Below are positions 27,301 through 39,300 of a stretch of DNA of 64,000 bases, piece by piece; within the stretch, counting starts at the first letter, position 1, and each line of letters opens with the position of its first letter. This stretch comes from Oegoconia quadripuncta (lineage: Eukaryota; Arthropoda; Insecta; Lepidoptera; Autostichidae), in NCBI GenBank assembly GCA_949316235.1, contig OX438747.1, positions 6,872,924 through 6,936,923 of the forward strand. Direction: 5' to 3'. The notes below the pieces were generated by a model. That model was not told where the DNA came from and did not search any database. It saw only the letters and a list, made by a program, of their open reading frames with translations. Made by a program: the position numbers and the translations under genes.

Positions 27301-30300
27301 TGCGTATGTGGGTGGAGTATAGTCATAATTTGTAACTCCCACGATTCTATGATCTATGCTATTGCAACGTCAAACGAGTATAGTTCAAAATGTGAAACTG
27401 TACAATAAGGTAAGAAAACTGAACTACATACAAGAATTATTTACAAACAGAAAAGGACACAGACCGTGCCTAAAGTTGGGATATGGTAACATTTAATGTA
27501 ACTTGATTGCAAAACAACATCAATTACTCACTGTATTTTTCGGCTGAGCCTTCATTTCGTGGTTAAATAAAGATTATTATCATTAATAATAGTAACATTT
27601 AATTAAAACATACAAGCATCTATTCTGATTTGAATTTAGGACAATGTCGTAATAATAAAAACTTACACTGATCTGTGACTAGTTCCATCTCGCTAACTTG
27701 TCCTGTCCAACCAGGCTGCTGAGGGAAGTCAACGGTCAAGTCGCGACCGTTACTGGATGTTGCTGGAAAATATAACGATTGATAATACGAGTGATGAAAG
27801 GAAATTGTTGCCTGCGACATCGTTCAAGTGGACACAATCGGTTCAACAAAAAAATTTGCCTATATGTTAATTAAGGTCCTAATCTATCTACCAAACAAAT
27901 TTCAACAAAATCCGTCCAGCCGTTTAGGCATGAAGAAGTAACAAACATACAGCACACAAAGTTTCGCATTTATAATATTAGTGTGATGGTACGGGCGATA
28001 TAGTGGAATTGGAATGATAAAATTGAGCAGAACAGTGACAAATAAATAACAAATAATAAGAAAATAAATAAAATAATAATAAATAAATATTCTTGGACAA
28101 ACACAGCACACAGCGCCATCTAATTCCACACTTCTTCTTTTCGCATCGAGGCAAGTTTCAAATTTTATTGGACCAAAACTTAGCCACTCATAGCACTCTC
28201 GGTGGAGTTAAGAAGATCGTCAAAGGTAAGCGCACACACAATAAACACTAGGCTTGTATTACGGATGAAATTGATTTTACCACGCATTATATTAAAATCA
28301 CCAGTACACATATGTATTCCAAATTCAACTTTACAGAAGTAGAGTGTATAATGATTACACAAAAAACTAAATTGTGGAAATGAGAAGTAGGCGGAGGAGC
28401 TGAATTTCGAATATAATTGTGAAAACGGTTGAATAAGCATTGCTACATCGATATTTATTTAAACAACTTATTTGTTCTAAAATTAAAGAGGTACAAATGA
28501 TTTCAGTATATTTTTTAGAATAAGAATGCTTATTTATATTAAATTTTTCTAGGTCCCTCCTAGGCTATAGGTGAACAGCACAGAGTCATTCTATTTTTCC
28601 GATTATGTGGACGCTTCTCTTACTGATTAGCGGTCTGCATTCATATAATAAGGGAAGATGTGCAATGTTATATGGCTTTTCTACATGGAAGAAGGTCTAT
28701 ATGCAGTAGTGAAACCAGTTTTTTTTAGACTGCATTGAATTGCTAAAGGTCAAATTTATGTCCGAAAAATTTACTGACTTCGCCGTTGGTGGTATTAGTA
28801 ACGATGGTAACATTATTGATGGTAACGTAACGCTGACGATCTTCATGGCAGCGTACCAGTGACGATGTTGATGGTAACATACCAGTGACTATGTTGATGG
28901 TAACGTGCCAGTGACGCCATTCATAGTGACGTACCGGTGACAATGTTGATGATAATGTACCGATGACGATGTTGATGGTACCGTACTGGTAACCAGGTTA
29001 TTTTTTAATAATAATAAGCTTCGCTAGTTTTTAGAGTATAAGTCTAACTGTACTGTACCATTTGAGACGAAAGTCTTATTTTTTTTATTTTTTTTTATGA
29101 ACAACGGGTTGGTACTTGACCTCAATCACACCTGATGTTAAGTGAAGATGAGGTCGAAGGTGGAAGCGTACTGACCCGGAAACCCCAACACATTTGGGGG
29201 ACTGGCTATCTTACCTCTGACAACCGGAACACAACAATGCCATTAACATTGCTGCTTGGCGGCAGATTTAGATAAGATGGTGGTAGCTAGCCAGGCGGAC
29301 ATTTAAAATGCCCTACCACCAACCAAATATATATTATAAACCAACCTTATAAAGAGAAAAAGCATCGGTAGATCCTGTTAATGATAGTAACAATTGACAT
29401 ATTATGTACTAATAATCGTGCAGTTCATATCTGTTCGTTGTGATATGTGGATGATAACGTACCGGTGACGGTGCCGACGCTGGAGTGGTCGATGCAGCCC
29501 CACTTGTAGCGCGGCTGGGTGACGGCGGCCCGCACGCGCACGCGGTCTCCGGGCGCGAAGGGCGGCCCGCCCGACACCACCTCCGCGTGCATGGCGCGGA
29601 CGCCCGCCACCCTCCCCAGCCCTCGCCATTCCACCTACCATCAGACAGTTCTATCTACACCATAGTAATTTATGAGACCGCCAAATAATACAATACAAAT
29701 ATTCTTTACATATCTCTTGCTCTGTAAGTAGTCACTTACTTCCCTGAATGCCGGGGTGTATGGATATCATTACAGCATAGGTTTCAAAACCTACCATGTA
29801 ATGTTAGCATTGCAGCATAGGTTTTGGAATTTGAAAAAAGAACTGTCATACTGCAAGAAGAATATTTCGATTATTTACTCGAATCGGAATCGAGACAGTT
29901 TATATAAGAATTTATGAAGATTTTATTTTAAATATCGAACTATTTGTTTCGCAGTCACATCGTAAGTTAGTTGAAATCGATTAAGAAATCAAACTGGCCA
30001 GCACGATTTGACGCGCTTGCGTGCCATAAAATCGTAAAGAGTAAAAAAGGCAGCCGACTTGCTAGGCGCGAAAGTAAATTTTTCGTGTTTTGGAGTTCTT
30101 TCTCAAAAGTTTTGAAAAATGTCAAGTGACGAAGACATGGATCTAACCCCCTGATTTTATAAAAGAACAAGCAAAAACAGTTTTAGAAAATCGATACGAA
30201 TACGATCGAAATACGACGAATTTATGAAGTGGCGGTCAGAAAAAAAAGTTAAATCTCTTTCTGAAAGTGTTTTGATATCATATTTTAATGAATTATCTAA

Positions 30301-33300
30301 GAAGCTACAACTTGTTTTTACTTACCTCACAATCGATATGTAATGCAGAGTGTTTACCTCGGGTGTAAGCATCAATTGCATACTCGGGCTAATTAGCGTA
30401 TGCAATTGATGTCATACAGCCCTTGGTTAACAATCTACTATTATTGAACGGTAACAGTAGTGACAGTATAAACGTTTTAAACCGCCTCCGTGGCTCAATG
30501 TACACAACATTGGGTTTAGTACATAGCACCCCAGCGGGGTACATGTTTAGTACTCGGTTTAGTTGGTGGTAGGGCATGTTAAATGTCCGACTGGCCAGCT
30601 ACCAGCATCTTGTCTAAATCTGCCGCCAAACGGCAATATGGTAAGTACAGTCGGGTCCATAAATATACATATACAGGGCAATTTCACATGCCGCTATTTA
30701 AGCTGTACCATTCGAAGTTCTCTAAAACGGTTTACGGTTGTTTGCGACACCAACCAGAAGAGATAGAATTGAACCAACCATCTCTTATGGTTGGTGTCAC
30801 AAAGGTGGGCCTTAGCCCTTAGGATCGCGAGCGTAAAAGCTTAGGTATGTTATGTTTTACGCTAGTAAATTAGTTATTTTGTGGTAAAGGGTAATGTTGC
30901 AGTAGTACATAATTCTATATTAAGTATGTAAGTATACCTAGAACACAGATTGATAAACTTACATGTAAGTAAACGTTTTGTTTTATATCACGTTCTACTT
31001 TTTGGACTTGTCCGACATCACCTAACGCAACCTGCAAACAAAATTTTACCATAAATAAGTAATACTATGACGATACTGATGATGGAGAGCATGCATGACC
31101 AGATTGGTATAAATGAATACTCTTGGAAAATTGTTAAACAAATGTTTTTTTTTTTTTTTTTGGATTCATTCTCTCCGTTAGGAGAAGGCAAAGGGATCTA
31201 GCCCATAACAGCCATGTCTTATTTCTCTTATTTCTTCAGTTTGTAAGTCAGTCTCAGTCAAAACAAGTAATTCGTCGTATACTTGGCGTATACAGAGTCT
31301 AGTCACGGTCAAGTCATTCTTCAGTAAAGTGGCAGAATGCTTTACAAAAGATTTTGGCGGCTTCTTGTGGGAACCCGAAAGCTCCGTTACGCACTTTAAT
31401 TTACACTTCCCTTCACTTGTACACTATCACTAACGTTTGCTGCACAATATTCTGCCATTATTAATCTTCAAAAGTTAGAATGCACAAATTATAAGACTTA
31501 TAAAGAAAAATGCTACTTCACTCGCCGAGTTCCCGCCAAAAAGCCTTAAACAAATGTATTTTGTATCTTGTACAGACAGAGAGCAGTGACAGATGACATA
31601 TATAAAAAGGCGGCAAAACCACAGATTAACAATACACAATTCTATTGTTTTATTAACAAATACTCGTTATATATATAAACGGCTATATTCATTCAACAAT
31701 AAGCTATTTGATCTCCTTGTCAAGGAAAGGATTTAGCTTAAAGCACTTAAAGCCTTAATAAATCTCTAACGCTCGAATACTCAAAGGCTTCTTAAAGTTA
31801 AGGGTGCATTGAACATTATTCTGTATAAAAAATTACTGTATGTTATTTAACGATATTCGGGCGTAAGTCTTACAGAAAATAGGAGACGAAAGTAATCAGA
31901 CATTTTCCGGAACAGTTAGTGTTATTCGTACTACGTGACATATGGTTTCGGCAAGTAAAAAGAATAGAACACATCTCTTCCCATGGGTGTAGTGAAAGGC
32001 CATTCAGGAAATTTTCACCAAAAAATATCTATAGAGTTGCACGTTTTAATGGCGATGGGCTTACCCCCTGGCACGTGTGCATTCCTGTATATTTCGAAAG
32101 GTGAGCAATGTTGTTTCAAGCATTAAACTTTTAATGTTTGGTGCAAAAAAATGCGTATGTTTGGATATTGCTGACCATCCAATTTAGTATAAAGGTCGTG
32201 ACGTTATGTATGTATATACCAGGGTAAAAAGGTATTAGTATTTGTAGAACAATTGATACTCACGCCCTCATAAGCTTTACAACATCGAACTGTCATTCCC
32301 GCAGTAATAATATCGGACAGATATTGTGCGTATTCCTCCTCAGAAGCGAAACAACTGCGCCACCTGTATGGAGTCTGTTTTTTCTCCTGCTTCACATAGG
32401 GCTTTATTTCGAACACTGTGTCATCCATTCCTTGCAGCGGAAGCTCCAGTAAATATGCCACTAACGCTTCTACGGATGGTAAGCCTGAACCACCTAAAAA
32501 TAAAGCAATATAATAAATGAGGTTAGTTAAATAAATTGAAATAAGTATTTTTATGACATTTTCAAAGATTTCATACCTAATGCTTGTATGGCGGTGTACA
32601 CGGCATGCCTTGAAAATCCCATTTCTATTACCTGTTGCACTTGTGACGAATTCGCCCATGTATTTAGGTCTTTTCGTGCTAAAGAAAACAAACGGCATTC
32701 TTAGTTTTCATAAATAACACACGCTATATTATGTCATATACAAATATTTTTTTCAGTATGACTTACAAAGCGACGCAGTACTAGTAGAAGGACCGACAGA
32801 TATTTGCAAATTACTTTTGTCTATAATTGGCATCTCAGGTGAAGAGTCGTGGTCTTTATCATCTCCTGAAATGAACATATTTTATACCCTTATGAAGGAA
32901 GTGAAGAAGTGTGAAGAGATATATCTTCTTGATCATATGTTTTTTTCCACGAAAGTATTATCTACATCATATAACTCAGTGCTCAGTGGTATCGGCATTT
33001 AATATTTGGGATATATATGCATTTGGGATAAAGGTCGTGAGGTTATGTATTTATTTGTTATAAAATTGGTAAAGATTTGATGATGTACTCCGAAGATAGA
33101 GGACCTAAACATATTGAAATCAATTATAAAATGTATAAACGTTTTTTACTTACTCTTACCGTTAACATGAGCAGCTAGTTGCTGGACTATAGTAAGTGCG
33201 GCTGCGGCGAGCTCTTTAGGCGTATGGGAGGCGCTCAGCGGACTCGGCCGGGTGGCTAACGCGAGAAGCCGCCGCAGTAGCGTGCCTTCAGTGCCTAGCG

Positions 33301-36300
33301 TATGGGCGCCTCTATCTATAGTACCTATGATAAACATTTACAAGAACTCAAGAAATGTGCGAATGGAAAGAACTTAGAGCAGGTACTAAGATCTCCAAAA
33401 CCGAAAATAGTTGATGAGGCCATGTGAGGAGGTATATTGCCGAACTGACTGAATGAAAATTCCATGTGTTTATAAATGCCCCAAAAAGAACTACATCCGG
33501 GACTAATGGAATAGAGAGAAAAGAAAAGTGTATATTTATTTATATTCATTTATTTCTTCTAAAAGCTTATTAAAGAGTCCCGAGCAGTACAATGAACATC
33601 TGTAAAGATTCGGTTTAAAAAACTAATCGTAGGAGGTCTGGAACCTTGTGGTAACATTAATTGGGACATCGACAGCAGACACCCTCGGTGTTTGTGTCAA
33701 TTGGTGTATGCAAATCAATCAAGTACAAGCCCTCCTTCGTTTTGTAAAACCTCGTAACTAAAAAGGCGGAATGTCCGGGGTTTCAGGCCATATCTAATCA
33801 GAATCGATTAAAGTTTCCAAAATTTTAACTCTTTGTCTGGTGTGCTTTCAACAATTCGATTAGTAGCCACGTAAATATAAATATTTATGGAAGAGGTAGA
33901 AATAAGTACTCACTCATGTTATCTGGAGGCTGCATGAGGACTTTTCTGAGCCGAGTGCGAGTGGTCAACAGCCCACGCACCGCGCACAGCGTCAGCAACT
34001 CGATCTGTTGCTTCCTTAGACCGTATACATCTAATTCGGCTACGGAAGAAAGAATAAATTTCAGGAAGGGTAACGTCACGTGTAAATATGAGAGGATCCG
34101 TACAATTTAAAGACTTCATAGACAAGTTTCGGCTGTTAAACTGATCCAGGTTGCCGAATTTCACATTACCAATGTACACGACTGTACATAAGAAATACAC
34201 CTTGACTGAGAGACCTGCAGCGAATAGAGGTCTAGCTAGCATGACCCGTAGCCTCTCTACGAGGTCACGAGATAGAAGCCTGCTATTTCGTTCGTGCTTT
34301 CTACGACAAAGAGAGTAGCAAGACTTCTTTCTCGTGTTATTGTAGAGACCATAATGACATGTGAAAGGAGGCGGTATCTTTTGCATGGAGTTCTTTCGAT
34401 GAGCCATCTCTGCTCTATTGCGAACTATGAGTGAACGGTTGCTACGGTACATAATATTATGTGACAAACGTTGTTGTCCGAATCAAGAATATGAGGACTA
34501 TGAGCTCAGTCACAATCGGTACTTAATTGCTCACAGGTTTCACTACGCGCAATTAATAAACAGTGCGACGTCATACTTAACTGTTATGGTACGGTCACAG
34601 TACCCACGGTTAGGAGATGGTATTAATAGAAACCACAAGACGACGTTTGTGCGCTCATGTAAATTGAACTAACTCGTTGTGAGTGCTGCTCTGTCCCTGT
34701 AATCCCATTCGGACCACAATTCCTTGTAGTTAAAATATGTATTACCAGGGGCTCTTTGGCGGGAACTCGGCGAGTGAAGTTGCATTTTTCTTTATAATTC
34801 TTACAATTTGTGCATTCTGACTTTTGAAGCTTAATAATGGCAGAATATTGTGCAGCAAATGTTAGTGATGGTGTACAAGTGAAGGGAAGTATAAATTAAA
34901 GTGCGTAACGGAGCTTTCGGGTTCCCACAAGAAGCCGCCAAAATCTTTTGTAAAGCATTCTGCCACTTTACTGAAGAATGACTTGACCGTAACTAGACTG
35001 TATACGCCAAGTATACGACGAATTACTTGTTTTGACTGAGACTGACTTATAAACTGAAGAAATAAGAGAAATAAGACATGGCTGTTATGGGCTAGATCCC
35101 TTTACCTTCTCCTAGAGGAGAGAATAAAACGAAAAAAAAATGTATTACCAGGTAAGTGGTGTGGGTGCATAGGCGAGGCCTGAGGCCCGGCACCCAGCAG
35201 TGCGGCGCACACACGCAGAGCACTCTCTCCGCCGCCCAGCGGCTGACTCAGCCGGTCTGACTCGCTGCTCGTCACGCCGGTCAGCTCACTCTACAGCCAC
35301 GAAACAAAGGCGGATTACGCATTGTACCGCGCACCGGACCGTGGTGCAAAGCTACGTTACAAACTTGAAGCCTCTGTCTGTCTATGGCATTGTAGTTCTA
35401 ATACGGTTGAAGCGATTTGAAAACAGTTTTATATTTTCCAAAACTGTGCAAGATGATTCTTATCCATGTTGATGGAAATCGGTTAAGCTATTGCGAAGAT
35501 ATTTAGCATTTAAAACATTGTCATTAAGAGGGTTTATGCCTCACAGCAATCCATACAAACTATAATGTACCCTGCAAATGCGTATAAAATTTTATTAGAA
35601 TCGGTTTATTCATTTCGAACATTTAATTGTTAAGTTTGGAATGTCGTGAAGAGTAAATCCTCAAGAAGCCCTTTGTCGCATATCGAAACCAAAAGAGTGA
35701 ATGAACCAGTGGACTGAAGACTAGATACTAAATTAAGTGAACAGATGTAGCGAATGAAACAGAGACCTGTTGCGCTGACAGTGGAACTTAATAAACCATA
35801 CCTTAGTAACAGTGTTGTCGTCGTGGACTAAAGTGAGCTTGGCCCTCTGCGAGAACTGCGTGACTATAGCATTGCGCGGCGGCGAGCCGGCGGTCACCCG
35901 CTGGCCCAACCGAATGCGCCACTCCACCCCGCCCACCACGCCTAGCGCACCCGCTATGTGGACAATAATTACTATATGTATAGTCCTTAGTATAAGCGCA
36001 GCATTCCCATTGATAGAGTGAAAATATTGTTTGGAACTTGTCGTGGTGGGAGAAGGAAATTCTATAGGTTCGAGATATAAGTTCCATTTAATATACTGAG
36101 AGCTAGATTCAACCGCCCCCGTGGCTCAATGTAAGCAACATCGGGTTAAGAATCGGAAGTCTCGGATTCGAACCCCAGAGGGCTACATGTTACTCGGGTA
36201 AGTGGTAGGGCATTTTAAATATCCGCCTGACGGCTTACTAGCACCTTATCTAAGTCTGGCGCCAAACAGCAATGTTAATAGCAATGTTGTGTTCCGGTTG

Positions 36301-39300
36301 ACAAAGATAAGATGGCCAGTCCCCCAAATAAGATTTTTTAAATTTATTTTCCGTGACAATACATTGCCACCTTCGGCTTCATCTTCACTTAACAGCAGGT
36401 ATGATTGAGGTCAAGTGCTAACCCGTTGTGCATAAAAAAACATAATGTAATGAACATTATTTTGACCGCTATACATCGATTGTTTTCTGTCCCGTTGTGA
36501 AGAAAAGAGAACCAGTGAAATTGATGGCGTATGACCAATAACTTATTAGTCTTCAGCAACGCATCTGATTGCGTAGCCTCTGTACTTAAAATTGAAACTA
36601 TCGACCCTCTCTTTCTACCAAGAGAACTACTTGTCAGTTGTCATATACAGGGCGTCCCAAAGTTATGGGACATGAAGGGGAAGTACCTTAAATATCGTAG
36701 ATAGTGAATTTTGCTCAAAGAAGACTTTATGTTATTTTTAAAAGTTAGTAATTCTGCATTCATAGATTTTCTAAAAATTATTTGCTTCGGCTGGGAATCG
36801 AACCGACTCAAATGTGAAAAAAAAAACACCCTACTTTTATGATGCCAATCGAAAGAATAGCTAAAAAATAATAACTCTGCCTAAGTAACATAGTATTTTA
36901 AAAGAAAGGAACAACGTGAAATTAATCATTTTAATCAAATAAAAAACATACATGAAACTGCCGTAGTCAATTAAGTAGGTATTTTTTTGTAAATTAATTA
37001 ATTAAATGCTCAAAATGTGATCCCTCTTGTCTTACGCAAATCGCCAATCTTTTAATGAGCCCGCTGCCTGTTGATTTTCTAATCATTTTATGGTGAACAC
37101 TCGATGTGATATGGCACAATTCTGTTTGCAACTCGCCTACGTTCTCGTATCGCTTTTTGTATAGCATATCTTTCACGTATCCCCAAAAGAAGAAATCTAA
37201 TGGTGTGAGGTCCGGGGATCTGGCCGGCCATCTAATCGGTCCATTTGTACCAATCCATGTAGGAAAACATTCATTTAGAAAATCTGCTGCTCTCCGACTA
37301 TTATGAGCCGGAGCTCCATCTTGTTGGAAAATTAAGTTTTCTTGCTCCGCCGCGGAATGGTTTCTTATCTTATCCCTTAAAATTTGAAGTATTCCTAAAT
37401 ACTTTTCTGTGTTCAAGGTTCCTTGGTAAAAATGGATTAAGAAAACCCGGTTTTTTAAAAGTCCGCACCAACAGTTGAGTGAAAAACGCACTTGGTTATT
37501 AGTTTCAGTCACTCGTAGGGGATTTTCTTTAGACCAAATACGATTATTGTTGCGGTTATACATACCGTTATTGCTAAAGTTAGATTCGTCTGTCCAAATA
37601 ATATTATCCAAAAAATTTGGATCTTCGAGCAATCGTGCCTGGATATCAAGACAGAAATTTTTTCTCCTTTCTGTATCGCCCGGAAGTAATTTTTGAACCA
37701 ATCGTCCTTCAACATAACTCTTAAAACCGTGTTTTTTTAATACACGGTGTATTTTACTTTTTGAAACTCCAATTTCATGTTCTCCTTCTCTCACCGATGC
37801 TTTCGGAAAAGCCGAAAAGTAAATTAAAATACCAAGTTCTTCGTCGTTGATCGTATGGTTTTCTTGCTGTGGTTCTCTTGGGCGTTTATCGAAACGTCCC
37901 AGAGTTTTCAAATTGTTCACAAGCCTTTTCAAAACTTTACGAGACGGTATTTGTCTATCAGGATATTTTACGCCATACCACCGCAAACTTCTAGAGATAT
38001 CTTTATCGTTCAAAAAATATGCTTCCATTAGATCAAAACTTACTTGATATGCCATGTTCGCAATAAATTAACACAATAACACTTGTGTAAGTGAATTGAG
38101 ACTAAACAGATCAATATCCGAAAAACAAACGCTCGCACATACTGTTCCATTTTCAAATTTAAGAACAACATTTAAAAATATCACTTCTTTTTAAAATATC
38201 TTAAAAAGTATGCATTCAAACAAACGCTGTCATAAACTGTTCCATTTTCAAATTATAAATTATTTATTTTTGTTTTTAATTTGCCTTCTGTCTAGCTTAC
38301 AGAGGACGTATTGAAATACAAGTTTTATCATTTCATCTACACGTGCACTTATAATAAGGAAAACTATGTTAGTACCTATTTTATGAAGTGGGTACTTATT
38401 TACGAATAATCAATGCTATCTTTGGAATGATAATATCGCTACTTTTCGAACGTCGTCGGCAATAAATAACTTTCTTGAAATTTGACTCAATCATTTTATG
38501 TTGTTCCTTTCTTTTAAAATACTATGTTACTTAGGCAGAGTTATTATTTTTTAGCTATTCTTTCGATTGGCATCATAAAAGTAGGGTGTTTTTTTTTTCA
38601 CATTTAAGTCGGTTCGATTCCCAGCCGAAGCAAGTAATTTTTAGAAAATCTATGAATGCAGAATTACTAACTTTTAAAAATAACATAAAGTCTTCTTTGA
38701 GCAAAATTCACTATCTACAATATTTAAGGTACTTCCCCTTCATGTCCCATAACTTTGGGACGCCCTGTATAGTCATGAAATTCTTAGTATGATAAGTGGA
38801 ACCTCTGAAACTGAAATGCCTTTAAGACACGAAGGAACCTTTTCCGAGTTATCATGGTTATTAGAAGGAGACTGATTGGGAGAAGAGTCTTCGTGAAATT
38901 ATCGGGGCGAAAGGGAATAGCATTCTTGCTGTATGATAAGCTTCTGCTGACTTCTTCGTACTATAAAATATACACTCGTAAAAGGCAACCTTTAATTTTG
39001 ATATGCAAGTAAGCATCTGAAAGTTCCATCGGGACAATGAATATCTAACAAAAAATATATAAATCGATAAATAATAAATAAATCTTTGTACATACACAAA
39101 GCGCCATCTAGTTCCACACTAAGCAACTAGGCTTGTAATATGGATACCAGATGGTTGATAAATTACACAAATACATATTTTTTTTAGAAATAAATACATA
39201 AGTAAATGAAAAACATCCATAACTCGGGAACACATGTCTGTATTCATCATACAAACATATGCTCCTAGCGGGATTCGAACCCGCGACCTTTTGGTATAGC

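Noticed and set aside
33919..34467. 182-codon open frame on the minus strand
   Set aside because: It overlaps exon 34 in a different frame and extends through intron sequence; the conserved frame ([16 protein letters not shown]) explains the region.
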